Shown here piece by piece: positions 14,201 to 22,307 of a stretch of 64,000 nt of DNA. The notes beneath the pieces were generated by a model. It saw nothing but the letters and a program-made list of their open reading frames with translations. It was not told the DNA's origin and did no database searches. The stretch is taken from the NCBI GenBank assembly GCA_009760855.2, contig WPIO01000003.1, positions 276,001 to 340,000 of the forward strand, read 5' to 3'. Every line of letters starts with the position of its first letter. The stretch's first letter is position 1. The DNA is from Cristatella mucedo. Lineage: Eukaryota > Bryozoa > Phylactolaemata > Cristatellidae. The translations under genes were made by a program, and so were the position numbers.

Positions 14201-15819
14201 GTACCACTAGTCTCCATTACTCCTCTGCGACGAGGTCTTGGAACTCGCTCAAGGTATTAGATGTGCTGCTTTTTCTATGTTCCTGCCACTCCACTCACCC
14301 AAGTCCTGCTTTCCTTAGTTGCAGCTTTATTAGTTTTCTGCCAAATGGCACTAGATGATGCGGTATCGGAAAAAATGTTGAGACAAGACGCGAGTTTTGC
14401 TTAAATTTTTATTTTTGCACCACTTTGCGGACCACTCGTAAGGGTCCCCTCACTTGCCTGGGCCCGTATGAGCCGTGCTGCAGAGCTGCTGCAGCTTCTT
14501 GATCGGTGGCCCCGGCGGCGAAACGGCAGGACTTGGCCACGAAATTCTCACTTATAAACATGCACGTTCATTCACTCAGACGATGATGCACGGGGATTCA
14601 GCTCGAGCTAGTAAGTGGCAGTTTAAAGACAGGGCTTTGTGACCCGTGTGTTGGAACGCCGTAGGAGGAGCCGTTTCGATAGATCAATCGGCTATAGCAC
14701 TGAAGCAGTAATCCAGTTGTCGGCGTTCAGTCCATAGCCAATGGCCTCCGGTGGCTCTGTATATTGAAATCGATGAATTTCCACTGTATCTTGTCAACGC
14801 CTCGGTAGGCTGTACATGCAGCATGCCGAGTGTTAGCAATAATAAAAGTAATTGTAGACCGTTGATATGAAGTACCATAGGAGAGCAAATTATCCTTTTC
14901 TCGGCACATGTTTTGGAAGGAGACATGTCGATTGCTTAGGAATCGAAAGCACAATTTCAGCATGAATGATCCACACAAATTGCACTTTGCAAAGACAAAG
15001 CAAACGTTGTGCGGAGCAGGTTTTTAGCCGGTTTTTAATTGTTGTCAGTTCGGGGGGGGGGTGATGTGATGTCAGTCGTTCGTGAATTCCATGCTTTGAG
15101 AGCATACGAACTGAAGGCAGTATCTCCAAAGGATGTGATGTTGCCTAGAGGTAAAGCTCAACTGCTTGAATCAGAAGAGTCGCTGATACGATGATGTGAA
15201 GCTTTAATAGAAAGCATGTACCTCTTATAAGTAGGCCTGAGCAGGAGCGTGACGGAGCCTTAAAGTGAGTGACAGAACCTTTTAAAGAAATTCATTTATA
15301 TAGCGCCCCAAGAGAACTTAATCTCTATTCAGGCGCTTCACATATGCCTCGGGGCTCGAGCCCACGACCTCAGTCAGACCTTGGTTGGGGCAAGCACTTT
15401 AACCGCTAGGCCAAACCAGCTCGGCAACCTTGAAGTCGATGCACTGCTTGGTAAGGAGCCAGTGCAGGTCAGTGAGAAATGCAACTGTAATGTGGCAACT
15501 GCAACGTTCACGACAGACGAGCGTTGTTGCAGCAGAGTTTTGGAGCAACTGCCAGCCAGAGTGCACGGATAGTAAAAGCTGCAACCATTGAGTCGTATAA
15601 GTCTAGATGGGATTACCAAATCCATGGACCAGCTTGGCTATGGTATACTCACATGCAAAAAGTGGCAGAACTGAAGAGGGCAGAGGGGAGGCGGCACGAT
15701 GTCCTCGTGCGCTGGATCCAGAGGTCGCCAAAATGGATGCCTAATACTGGGAAGCACCGTGTGTGTGTGTGTGTGTGTGTGTGTGCACGTGTGCACGCGC
15801 GCTCGCGTGCGTGCGTGTG

Positions 15820-15867
<48 letters not shown>

Positions 15868-18800
15868 GGGGGGTCGTCCCCGGGCGCAAAATATCCTAGG
15901 AACGACGCCACTGACTGTAGGAACGCTCGAATTAATTATTGCAATGACGCATAGGTGAAAGTAGGCAGGCTTGACTGTGGAGCTTGAGTGATCAGCTAGT
16001 GAAAGATCATTTTGGAACAGAACATCAACAGTCTGTGCATTCGACCGGATATGTTCTTGCTTATTTTTTTAGTTTAAGCTTCTCTGTATCTGAGTGATCA
16101 CTGGGTTTGCATATAGCTAGCTAGTTGGTTTTACCATCCTTTAATTTGAGAAAGTTTGTGCTATGCAAGTGCAAACGTCAGCAGTACATGCTGCAAAGGA
16201 AATAATGGAGCTCGAGGTGCAGGATGCAGCAGGGATAAAAAAAAAATGAAACGTGCTGTGTGTTTGACGATTACATCAGCAAGAGGGAGAGTATAACTTA
16301 TGACAGAAGTGGACTTTGAACAGATCTTGCGGTGCCACACTGTTAATAATATTGCACTTGATAAAGCGCCCTCAGAGAACTTAATCTCTTTCTAGGCGCT
16401 TTACATTTGCTGCAAAGTGATACGCAATAGAATAGTAAGTAAAATCATGCTTGAAAAACAAACAAAATGAATATCATGGTTAGGGGTTACATGCACTGGG
16501 TCAGCATGCAAATGTGGTTAGTGGCAGCATGAACAGTGTCAGCACGCATAAGCACATCAAGGACGAATCTCAGGGACCCACTAAATGCTGTCCTAAATAG
16601 GTATGTTTTTAAGTTTCTTTTAAATGTGGTCAGGTCAGGGGATGTTCTGATGCAGGTCGGGAGGGAGTTCCAGGCTTTGGGAGCATACGAGCTAAATGCA
16701 CGGTCTCCAAAGGATTTAAGGTTTGTACGAGGTATTTCCAGACTGTTGGATTCCGAAAAGCGGGTGGTACGATGCTTTGCCTGATGGGGTAGTATCTCTG
16801 AAAGATAGGCTGGAGCCATAGAATGAAGAGACCTAAAAGTGAGCGACAAAACCTTGAAGTCAATCCGTTGCTTGACTGGTAACCAGTGCAGGTCGGCGAG
16901 AAGTGGAGTAATGTGGCAACTGCGACGCTCACGACAGACAAGCCTAGCTGCAGAGTTTTGCACCAGCTGCAATCGCCTGATCGCACATGCTGGTAGGCCA
17001 GTAAGCAGTGAGTTGCAGAAGTCGAGACGAGATGTCACGAATGCATGGACCAACTTGGACGTGGTATCCTTATCTAAACAAGCCCTAATTTTAGCAATGT
17101 TATGAAGCTGAAAATAGGCTGATTTGACTGTGGAGCTGATGTGGTCGTCTAACGTAAAATCTCACCATGTGGCTATTAGCCGTTGACATCAACACTCGAG
17201 CAACACTGACTCGGGGATGATGGGACTGGAATGATGTACTTGCAGTGTTTAAAGCTCTAACGTAAGGGTTGAACTGATCTGCCATTATATGCCTTTGTTT
17301 CAGTGATAGGAGCAGTAGTAATTAGCCTGCGTGGTCGTTGCTTAAGTTATCCTGGTTCAGTTTTGACTTCTTATTGAAGGCCCTATGAAGATTGAAGGGA
17401 CTGTGTGTGAGGCTAAGGACATTTTACTTGTGGAGGGTAACTGTGAAATCCAGGCATCTCTGAAGTAGGTGTTTTAGAAGTACGGGTACTTTTTTGGCAC
17501 CGATGGAGACACATAGGTGAAACCGAAGGCGGTCTGCATGCGGTCAGGTGACAGAATTTGGTAACTATAGTTGACAGCAATCAATTCGGGTAAATATTTG
17601 ATAAAGTCTATGACCTTTGCACATCAGCCACACAAGAGAGAATGAATAAGCCAAGGTACAAAGTTTGATACATTGGATGTCAGTTGGGTTACGAAAATGA
17701 ATGCTAAAGTCAGTCAGTACGGAAAGGGGACGATTTCTGGGACCGAGTCGAAAGGAAGTCGGGAAAATCGTAATTGCATCAAGTCTTGGTACCTGGGAGC
17801 CATAGATTACCATCACCGTTGGTAAATTCCTGTTGGAGGGGCTCAGTAAATGTAAAAGGTTCAGTTTCAGCCTGTTCGCGCCCCCTGTGTGGACAATAAA
17901 TTAGCTGTCCCATTCCTCCGCTTAAAGACAGTTGGCAACAGAAGCTTTAGCTCTGCAGGTCCTAGACTGTGGAACTCGCTTCCACAATTCTTATGCAACG
18001 ACAACTACTCTCCTACTGCCGACTATGGCACATCCTTTCCAGCGGTCCTGAGCTGCTACTTCTATGCTACTCACTACCTCAACTGCTCTCCTCACTCTGC
18101 TATGCTTCCCACTTTCTCTTTGTTGCGTAAGACGATGTCTGTTGGCTACCGAATGCGTACCGAAAGCCGCTTAGGCTGTGAGTGCGCTATACAAAACTCC
18201 TGCGTAACACCCACATAGTCTTTATGACTTTGTCGAGTTACAGAGCTACATTACACAAAAGGTAACTAATTGAACAGGCTCATTTTTTACTGAAGAATAG
18301 CCTTTGCAGCTACATTTGTGCCTGCAGCCGGCAATGAAGGCGAGCCTGCTGCAGTAATCGAACCCACGACTTGGATCGTGAAGGTGCCGGCACCTTACGA
18401 TCGGGCTAAGAAACCGAGATTTGAATGACTGCCCCGATGGGACCTGCAAACAGCTTGAAGTCGAGAGGGGAGCAGCAGGCAATGGTAGCTCCACTTTCAG
18501 TTTCAATTGATATCGTGCATGAAAGAAAGAAAGCCTGTTAGGTGGCCATTCGACGTCAGCCCTTGTCTTGATCGAAGCAAACAGATCAAGCCCTTCGAGA
18601 ATAATGTCATGTTGCATTAGGGGTTTATTAGATGTTGAGCATGCTTTTAAGAGTCGCCATCTTAGTTGTTGTGGGCCTGATGGTCATCAAGTTGTGCTCG
18701 AATGAGAGGCTCACTAGACGGCTCGAAGCGGTGCCAGCACTGCCACGTGCTCCGCACCTCGCTTATTCCCTCCCGTGCTTAGTCTGGCCTTCGGCGTGGT

Positions 18801-21800
18801 AGTCACCCGCGATTCGCGATTGCTGCGTTCCGGTATTGCACAGCAGCGTGACCACTCGGCTCACTTGCTGCACAACTTCGGCTTGAATCCTTGGTTCCTT
18901 TGCTGCCTGCCGATCCTCAAGCTTCATTCGCACAAGGTTGATTTGCCTTGGCCGTGCTGTATTTGTGATGGGTGCCTGCCCACCATACTTGTTTGGTCTT
19001 TTTTCATTTTATCAGTTGTGCATGATGCTGTAAGTTTTCAATGCCATGACACTGGCCAGTCGTGATGCCTTACTGTTGGACTCGCTGTAGTTCCATAAAT
19101 AGATAGATGCCTGCTTGCTTTTATGCTGAAATCTTTTAGAGTTGTGCAGTTATGGGTTAAGTTGTGGGGCAGTTCCTTGTCGGGTGTCTCTCTAGAAGCA
19201 GCTACAGTTCGACCGATGCAGCCAGCAAGCATGCCAGCCACCTAGATGTTCCAGCTTCTGGCTCTCTTCTGATAGAAGTTAGGCTTGCTTCACACTTTGA
19301 CCGAACACACTGGGATTCAATTTGGCAGAAATTGCTGCTATTTAGGAAAGGAGTAGTGATTCTGGAGTTGTTATGTCCCCGGTCCGGTGGTGCTGCCCTG
19401 CGTGTTAATTATTTCTTCCTTTCGTTTGTGTGCAGTTTGTTCTTAGCATAGCACCAGCAATGTGTGTTCCCATTAGCACCTAAACGCTGCCTCATTGCTT
19501 CATAAATGCTACCGTATTTGTTGGAATCATTTTTGTCTGCATATAGCAATGTTTCTACTTTATCGTGGTATTTGTCATCATTTAGTCATTTCTATGAGCA
19601 TGGAGTTGTGTTGTCCATTTTATAGGAGTGGTGCTGCTTGTTAGAAAGCACCTAGCACTCTTGCTTTTTTCGACAGAGCTGTATAGTTACTATGCTAAAA
19701 AGCACCTTGATGCAACAGAAGCAGTGTGGTGACATGTGTCATTGCTTGTGTGGAGTGCTTACTTTGGCAGCTCTTCTGCCTTGAGCAAAGTAGCTGTAAA
19801 CATTGAAAGCGTTGACGCTGGCAAGCCGGGGTGACTTTGGGTAGACGTCAGGCATCATGCATCTTCTTGTCATGCGACTCATTCCACCCAGCCCGTGGCG
19901 CCATGCCTGGTGAGAGCGTTTGCTCCAGTAGATTAATAGCTATCCGGTCAAACTATGTGGTGTGGGAGCAGACTTCCAGAGCAACGAATGCCTGCCTCCC
20001 GGAGATTTCTGGCGCCACCCTCTCCCTGCATCTGGTGGTCGTGTAGTCCACATATGTATTACATAGATGAGTAGGGTATGTGATGGGAACACAAGATTCC
20101 CATATTTAGTCATCGATGCATGTTTTGTGGCGACCATACTCTTTTTGCTTATGAGTGACTTATCGTTTCGGTTCGTTTGTTTTCAGCAACCTAGCGAGCA
20201 ATCCATGCCGACCGAGATCCACGAATCAAAGGAGGCACAATCAAAAACTGACACGGCTGCAGTAAGTGTGTGTGAAAATACTTTTTTTTTTAGTTTTGCT
20301 TGCAGTTTTTTTCTCAGTGCATGCTGGGAGAGTGTTTTGTTTGTCAGAATAACTCACACCGTAATCAACCAGAATTAATCTCATCTGTGAAATCCAAATC
20401 TTAGTAGCGGCCAAGCGACTGCTTGGAAGTGCAAATCGTCTCTTGATATTGCGTTATTAGTGAACTGTGCGCTCCCAACTTGATATCAGCCCCTTCTAAG
20501 TATGGGCTAAGAGCACTAGCAGCTCTAGTGCTGGGATCAGCTCCTGCCCAGTCTGATGGGAAGTAGTCACATGCATCCTGGTTAACAATTTGGGTAAGAA
20601 AAAGTTGATAATGTGAACATGGCTTAGAAAAACTATATGCTTAGCCTTGTGACTTTTGATTTTAGTTCGGAACCTTGTACAGTTTTGAGTGTTCGTGGTA
20701 GGATTACGTTGCCTCTCGGTCTTGACGGGGGGGGGTAGTAGGGTGCTCGCTCTTTGCTACCCGGGTCGTGGGTTAGTGAGTCCTGCTTCAGGCATTCCTT
20801 TTTTCCTACGGCAGTGGGGGCGATTTTTGCTGCGGCTTTAGTGCCTCTATGTAATTGAGGCTGTACCTTGGCTTTTCTTTAAGGCTTGCCTTTTTGTAGC
20901 CACCTGATTGTCGTGTAATATATACTTGTTGTAATAGTTAGGCTTTCTGCCTGGACATTTTAGAGAAACAAGGAGCCTTCAAAAGGCTTATTTGGTTTAT
21001 TTGGCTATTTCTCTAAGCCGAAGGCACCGAAAGCGCCAAAAGCAGCCAAAATGAAGCTACCTGACGATAAGGAAAAGCCAATAGTATGGGATAGTGTTAA
21101 AGGTCAGTTGACTTGCTCTTTCTATGGCAATGCTAACCTTGTTTTGAATAGCTCTTGGATTCAACGTTCGTTTGCACGGCGAATTCCTTCTCTCAGTTCC
21201 TAGATATTTCTTTGGGGTGGTAAGTGCTTTTTAAAAACGGCTAGCAGTTCAGTTGTGTGCAATTGTCTTATTTTATATGTTATGTTTGACACTAAGGCCA
21301 ATTTTTACCGGTGGTATATCGATGTCGACCAGAAAGTGGCAATGTCGTTACATGCTGTTGAATGAGAGAGACTGCGGTGCTGCCTAGTCATCAAAAGTAC
21401 AGAGCCCGAATTTCTGCCAAAGCACAAGACAGTTGGCCTTCTGTTCTCTTGTCATCTTTCTATAGGACTGTGTCAGTTACCACTGAGACATTGTTACCTG
21501 ATTGCATGGTTAGTTTAGTGGCTACTGTAGCATCTGTTTGATGGCATTGCAACCTACGCTGTCTTATCCGGTTAGCTGTACGCCATTTAGGCCAATGGGT
21601 AGACACGTCAGCTGATGCCGAAGAAGAGAAGGTTGTTGGCCCTCCTCCACAGATGAGTGCTCCTTCTGCATTCATCACTTCCAAAGGCTCGACTCCTGGT
21701 GCTGGTATGCCACCTGGAACATCTTCGAACATATACTCTATGAGCCGAGGGAAACGCTTGCCAGCCTACGTGGACCCATTTAAAGGAACACCTAGTGTTA

Positions 21801-22307
21801 CTAGCTCACCTGTACCATCTTTACTTAGTGACGGGCTTTCTAATAGCCGACCAATGACGGTCTTGACACCACTTGGATTCATGCCAGCATCTCAAAGCAA
21901 TGCCGATGCAGCCACGTCATCAGAGCAGCTCCAGGTTAGCACGTGCCTGCATGGCTTCAGATCGTGACGTTTTGTGGCTTCTGGCAGAGACATGAAGTGA
22001 ACCAGTGGTATAGAGATATCTGGTCAATGTTTCAGATTTCAAGGAATGAGTCGTCTGCATCTCTTGAGGTACAGAACATCATGGGTTCAAGTGGTCAGGA
22101 AACAGTAAGTATATTTTTTTGAAGTCGCTATTGCTGTGGCTTGGCGTGCTCACGAGTCAAAGAGCTTACGCTGCTTTGTTTCAGGTGCAGCCAGCAGCTA
22201 ACCAGCAGCCAGTTGTGCCAACTGGGCCGTCGTTTTACAATCCCAGTCAATTCAGCCATTCCATTCCTGCTAGTACAACCAAGCAGCGTTTAAATCGTCG
22301 AGTATGA
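2957..22307 (+). CDS. SEC16: SEC16 homologue, 3' part of gene (11 exons, 5' end missing)
   Basis: SEC16 is a peripheral ER protein that organises ER exit sites and scaffolds COPII coat assembly. Joining the exons listed separately gives about 602 codons in one continuous frame with matching intron phases. What is seen, in order: the end of the helical central conserved domain (exons at 2957 and 5229); a long low-complexity linker rich in Ser, Gln, Pro and Ala (5961-14253); a Lys-rich segment then a Gly/Phe segment with LPDDK...PIVWD (20964-21102), the most diagnostic block of the SEC16 C-terminal half; a YSMSRGKR...AYVD block (21591-21934); and a short terminal peptide with FYNPSQF followed by a basic end and TGA at 22305-22307. 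These match the order seen in animal SEC16A. SEC16A and SEC16B cannot be separated safely, but the long C-terminus favours the A form. The 5' exons are absent from the window or unrecognised. The linker exons are supported by splice phase rather than conservation. Confidence 0.88.
3098..5228 (+). other. SEC16 intron, nothing recognised
   Basis: A 2.1 kb intron between two exons whose peptides join smoothly (QLVE to LSALLR). No gene, recognisable LINE or microsatellite was seen. A minus-strand open frame of 107 codons at 3845-4168 has no recognisable features. Confidence 0.75.
5229..5354 (+). CDS. SEC16: SEC16 exon
   Basis: Forty-two codons, phase 0 at both ends, TTTGCAG acceptor and GTAAGA donor. 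It encodes [14 protein letters not shown]... and then [15 protein letters not shown], matching the helix that closes the central domain in animal SEC16A. Confidence 0.88.
5526..5662. repeat. TG microsatellite in SEC16 intron
   Basis: A pure TG run at about 5527-5552, followed by degenerate TG/CG and TGTA sequence. It lies within the 606 bp intron between the exons ending at 5354 and starting at 5961; the rest of that intron holds nothing recognised. Confidence 0.9.
5961..6225 (+). CDS. SEC16: SEC16 linker exon
   Basis: Eighty-eight codons plus one base (phase 1 out), TTTTAG acceptor and GTGAGT donor. The peptide is low-complexity and Ala/Asn/Ser/His-rich ([13 protein letters not shown] at the start, [11 protein letters not shown] at the end). 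This part of SEC16 is poorly conserved, so the call rests on the open frame, strong splice sites and correct phase with both neighbours. Confidence 0.8.
6640..6920 (-). mobile_element. Old LINE-A fragment (RT C-terminal part), minus strand
   Basis: The minus strand reads a decayed version of the family-A protein tail ([17 protein letters not shown], then [14 protein letters not shown]). Younger copies have [17 protein letters not shown] and [15 protein letters not shown] at the same positions. It is interrupted by frameshifts and is non-functional. Confidence 0.8.
7006..7053 (+). CDS. Possible small SEC16 exon (tentative)
   Basis: A pyrimidine-rich tract ending in AAGCAG at 7005 precedes an open stretch starting [15 protein letters not shown]. 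It starts in phase 1 and can end in phase 1 at a GTATGC donor after 7053, which fits the flanking exons exactly (6225 out, 12454 in). A later phase-1 donor at 7117 is also possible. No conserved motif supports it. It could equally be chance sequence or an alternative exon. Confidence 0.3.
7200..7440 (-). mobile_element. LINE-A reverse transcriptase core remnant, minus strand
   Basis: The minus strand reads [15 protein letters not shown] and then [15 protein letters not shown]. This corresponds to the palm motif of non-LTR reverse transcriptases (YADDTQLY). The catalytic YADD has become FAND, losing the first catalytic Asp, so it cannot be active. No intact frame surrounds it. Confidence 0.8.
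8035..8112 (+). mobile_element. LINE-B 3' tail fragment
   Basis: Matches the family-B 3' end: a segment resembling CTATACAAAACTC, then AGTC..TATGACTTTGTGGAGTTAC and GGAGATA. It is a short decayed copy in the sense orientation. Confidence 0.65.
8075..8719 (-). CDS. Unassigned 214-codon open frame antisense in SEC16 intron
   Basis: A continuous ATG-to-stop frame of 214 codons, unusually long for this repeat-rich, noncoding-looking DNA. I do not recognise the protein. A hydrophobic stretch near residues 19-34 ([16 protein letters not shown]) could be a signal or anchor; the remainder is Ser/Thr/Gln/Pro-rich without evident repeats. The last dozen codons are the antisense of a LINE-B tail (8075-8112), which argues against an old conserved gene. 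A good splice acceptor (pyrimidine tract then TTCAG) occurs on the same strand near 8623, so part of it could be an exon. It may be a chance frame or part of an unknown repeat. Confidence 0.25.
   Translation of the reverse strand: MHQRKTPNHNLTNAVSHSAMLVVISVFLSFSSAYLNPMFAINQRVESCFRLYKQSTTLEQFSGHGVWPKVAFQLPAAYPPWTLSWPSSQNFTSLQVDAAQFPADFGPKHLPVTCASSATLAFQTQSTATFTRQSFQLDVLFWEPRQHQLAIKPSTVYLNQLVSSTTFPHYKCASNLASAPALFVNDELNALSKETQFLEQSNLSPFVTPQSHKD
8800..8885 (-). mobile_element. LINE-A 3' hairpin tail, minus strand
   Basis: Contains an AAT-rich run and then GATAAAGCGCC...CAGAGAACTAAATCTCTTTCT, the reverse of the family-A terminal hairpin. It is an isolated tail with no coding sequence, from severe 5' truncation or a SINE. 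Confidence 0.8.
9253..9341. repeat. Two-copy tandem duplication, about 45 bp unit
   Basis: TAGTGCAATCTTGTGGGATGG...TCC... is followed directly by a second diverged copy (TAGTGCAATTTTGTGGAATGG...). Confidence 0.8.
9836..11190 (+). mobile_element. LINE-B copy with reverse transcriptase, 5'-truncated and frameshifted
   Basis: Encodes a CR1/L2-like non-LTR reverse transcriptase: [38 protein letters not shown] with the catalytic Asp pair intact, [12 protein letters not shown], then the C-terminal family-B block ([15 protein letters not shown]..., PRLWN). The frame shifts near 10,075-10,120, has a run of A near 10,510-10,522 and is broken again near 10,690 and 10,885. Sequence 5' of the RT (endonuclease) is missing. 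The 3' end (GTTACAGACGGAGATACATA) passes straight into a CATA/CA microsatellite. It sits in sense orientation in a SEC16 intron. Confidence 0.9.
11190..11292. repeat. CATA-CA-CATA microsatellite at LINE-B 3' end
   Basis: About 20 bp of CATA units, then about 65 bp of CA, then CATA and CATG units again. It starts at the last base of the LINE-B tail. Confidence 0.95.
11417..11764 (+). CDS. Unassigned Ser/Lys-rich open frame, possible alternative SEC16 exon
   Basis: A 115-codon frame rich in Ser, Arg, Lys and Gln, similar in style to SEC16 linker peptides. Possible splice sites exist (CTTAG before 11,543; CAAAAA followed by GTGAGC at about 11,711). The acceptor phase (1) would fit the exon ending at 6225, but the donor phase (0) does not fit the next exon, so I did not join it. 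No homology recognised. Confidence 0.2.
   Translation: MSPHYYPHCQLSTSSTKNRRVIKRMFCKSREKEVESGSSSYLATSFQLSRSMKKGTPSMVASDSQTFRRRQPCLDDSINAENVGKYPAANNQQLIMQKVSARKEQVISGRLGDRL
12454..12708 (+). CDS. SEC16: SEC16 linker exon (Gln-rich)
   Basis: Phase 1 in and out, 255 bases, ATTGCAG acceptor and GTAGGC donor. The peptide is Gln/Ser/Pro-rich ([22 protein letters not shown]), containing a short CAG run. It is higher in GC than the flanking intron. Antisense frames over it are shadows. Confidence 0.82.
12985..13085 (+). mobile_element. Short LINE-A coding fragment
   Basis: The sequence GCAAAACTGTGCAGCTAGGC...CTGCACTGGCTCCCAATCAA matches the region of family A that encodes QNSAARLVC...LHWLPVKQR. Only about 100 bp survives. 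Confidence 0.75.
13575..13608. repeat. TA-rich simple repeat
   Basis: TATA runs in a SEC16 intron, followed by a GC-richer stretch (13,610-13,790) of unknown nature. Confidence 0.85.
13888..13961 (+). CDS. SEC16: SEC16 exon (acidic)
   Basis: Phase 1 in, phase 0 out; TTTTTACAG acceptor and GTATGT donor. Encodes [25 protein letters not shown], an acidic Ser/Thr-rich peptide. Confidence 0.8.
14104..14253 (+). CDS. SEC16: SEC16 exon
   Basis: Fifty codons, phase 0 at both ends, GTATTA donor. The peptide begins [20 protein letters not shown] and ends TRSWNSLK. The acceptor is weak in pyrimidines; CAG at 14,103 and CAG at 14,106 are both possible and differ by one Gln. Confidence 0.75.
15058..15655 (-). 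mobile_element. LINE-A C-terminal fragment, split by a SINE insertion
   Basis: On the minus strand this matches family A from the region encoding [18 protein letters not shown] through HWLLTKQ.IDFKV to the SS.A.KAWN end. It is decayed by several stops. The SINE at 15,282-15,425 interrupts it, and the two LINE halves are contiguous once the SINE and one duplicated copy of AACCTT are removed. Confidence 0.85.
15282..15425 (-). mobile_element. tRNA-headed SINE with LINE-A tail (SINE-A), minus strand
   Basis: Read on the minus strand, the head resembles a tRNA promoter: TGGCCTAGCGGTTAAAGTGC (A-box region) and GTCGTGGGCTCGAGCCC (B box). The 3' end has the LINE-A hairpin (AGAGATTAAGTTCTCT inside GCGCC...GGCGC) and an A/T-rich end. 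AACCTT flanks it at 15,276-15,281 and 15,426-15,431 as a target-site duplication. Mobilised by LINE enzymes in trans, by analogy with known SINE/LINE pairs. Confidence 0.9.
15758..15872. repeat. GT microsatellite with CG interruptions and G run
   Basis: GT repeats broken by GCACGTGTGCACGCGCGC-type steps, ending in nine or more G. Alternating purine-pyrimidine throughout. Confidence 0.95.
16343..17860 (-). mobile_element. Composite LINE-A, minus strand: 3' end and RT C-terminus plus endonuclease remnant
   Basis: From the right on the minus strand: a decayed endonuclease-domain segment (17,565-17,816; [20 protein letters not shown], then [10 protein letters not shown], matching the DFN and GHTLD region of APE-type endonucleases); linker sequence; and then, with the reverse transcriptase core missing, the C-terminal block (16,487-17,053; [49 protein letters not shown]). 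It ends in the 3' hairpin and AT tail at 16,343-16,410. The 188-codon frame is open but lacks any catalytic motif, so this is an internally deleted element. Confidence 0.88.
17862..18255 (+). mobile_element. LINE-B 3' fragment
   Basis: Encodes the family-B C-terminal block from [20 protein letters not shown] through [15 protein letters not shown] to the terminal C-rich motif, then the tail ending GAGTTACAGAGCTACATTACA. It is 5'-truncated, in sense orientation, and abuts the minus-strand LINE-A back to back. Confidence 0.9.
18335..18420 (-). mobile_element. tRNA-like SINE head, minus strand
   Basis: The minus strand reads TTAGCCCGATCGTAAGGTGCC and later GTCGTGGGTTCGATTAC, spaced like tRNA A and B boxes. 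The rest of the element is not clear. Not a tRNA gene, because the acceptor stem does not pair by eye. Confidence 0.6.
20187..20261 (+). CDS. SEC16: SEC16 exon (Lys/Glu-rich)
   Basis: Twenty-five codons, phase 0 at both ends, TTTTCAG acceptor and GTAAGT donor. Encodes [20 protein letters not shown] and a short end. It sits just before the conserved C-terminal block, as the Lys-rich segment does in animal SEC16A. Confidence 0.82.
20720..20900 (+). mobile_element. Degenerate tRNA-like SINE
   Basis: After a G run comes GGGTGCTCGCTC...GGGTCGTGGGTTAGTGAGTCC, resembling A- and B-box regions, followed by a segment rich in GGCTTT/GGCAG. Heavily mutated. Confidence 0.45.
20964..21102 (+). CDS. SEC16: SEC16 exon, diagnostic C-terminal block
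   Basis: Phase 0 in, phase 1 out; TTTTAG acceptor and GTCAGT donor. Encodes [15 protein letters not shown], a [10 protein letters not shown] basic stretch, and [15 protein letters not shown]. The LPDDK...IVWD block is the strongest identifier of SEC16 in this window. Confidence 0.95.
21591..21934 (+). CDS. SEC16: SEC16 exon
   Basis: Phase 1 in, phase 0 out; CATTTAG acceptor and GTTAGC donor. Starts [20 protein letters not shown], which continues the WDEK..W pattern of the family, and contains [18 protein letters not shown], corresponding to the MYS...R..YVD block of animal SEC16A. The remainder is Ser/Pro-rich. Confidence 0.92.
21988..22104 (+). CDS. SEC16: SEC16 exon (acceptor uncertain)
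   Basis: Ends at a GTAAGT donor in phase 0. Two in-frame acceptors are possible: CTGGCAG at 21,987 (39 codons) and TTTCAG at 22,035 (23 codons). The shorter form ([14 protein letters not shown]) resembles the Ser-rich SEC16A segment more closely; the longer has the more usual pyrimidine tract. Confidence 0.75.
22185..22307 (+). CDS. SEC16: SEC16 last exon, C-terminus and stop
   Basis: Forty codons plus TGA. GTTTCAG acceptor. Encodes [24 protein letters not shown] and a basic end QRLNRRV. The FYNP(A/S)Q motif near the end is shared with animal SEC16. No canonical AATAAA was seen within about 200 bp after the stop. Confidence 0.92.
   Translation: MQPAANQQPVVPTGPSFYNPSQFSHSIPASTTKQRLNRRV

Larger units (their letters stand above)
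14254..20186 (+). other. Large SEC16 intron, 5.9 kb
   Basis: Contains the nested SINE/LINE-A block, the composite minus-strand LINE, a LINE-B tail and a GT microsatellite, all listed separately. The stretches 14,254-15,050 and 18,430-20,180 show nothing I can name. A pyrimidine-rich AG near 19,195 followed by a short open stretch was considered as an exon and rejected for lack of a donor. Confidence 0.7.

Noticed and set aside
15350-15425. Possible tRNA gene (minus)
   Set aside because: A- and B-box-like sequences are present, but the acceptor and anticodon stems do not pair by eye and the unit is repeated with a LINE tail, so it is a SINE. The same reasoning applies at 18,335, 41,085, 45,025 and 61,601.
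16536-17105. Minus- and plus-strand frames overlapping LINE-A (and equivalents at 25,330, 36,832, 45,996 and 46,317)
   Set aside because: Antisense or out-of-phase shadows of the LINE-A protein frame that recur in every copy.
19196-19290. Candidate SEC16 exon after CTCTCTAG
   Set aside because: Reaches a stop after about 30 codons and has no suitable donor in phase 0.
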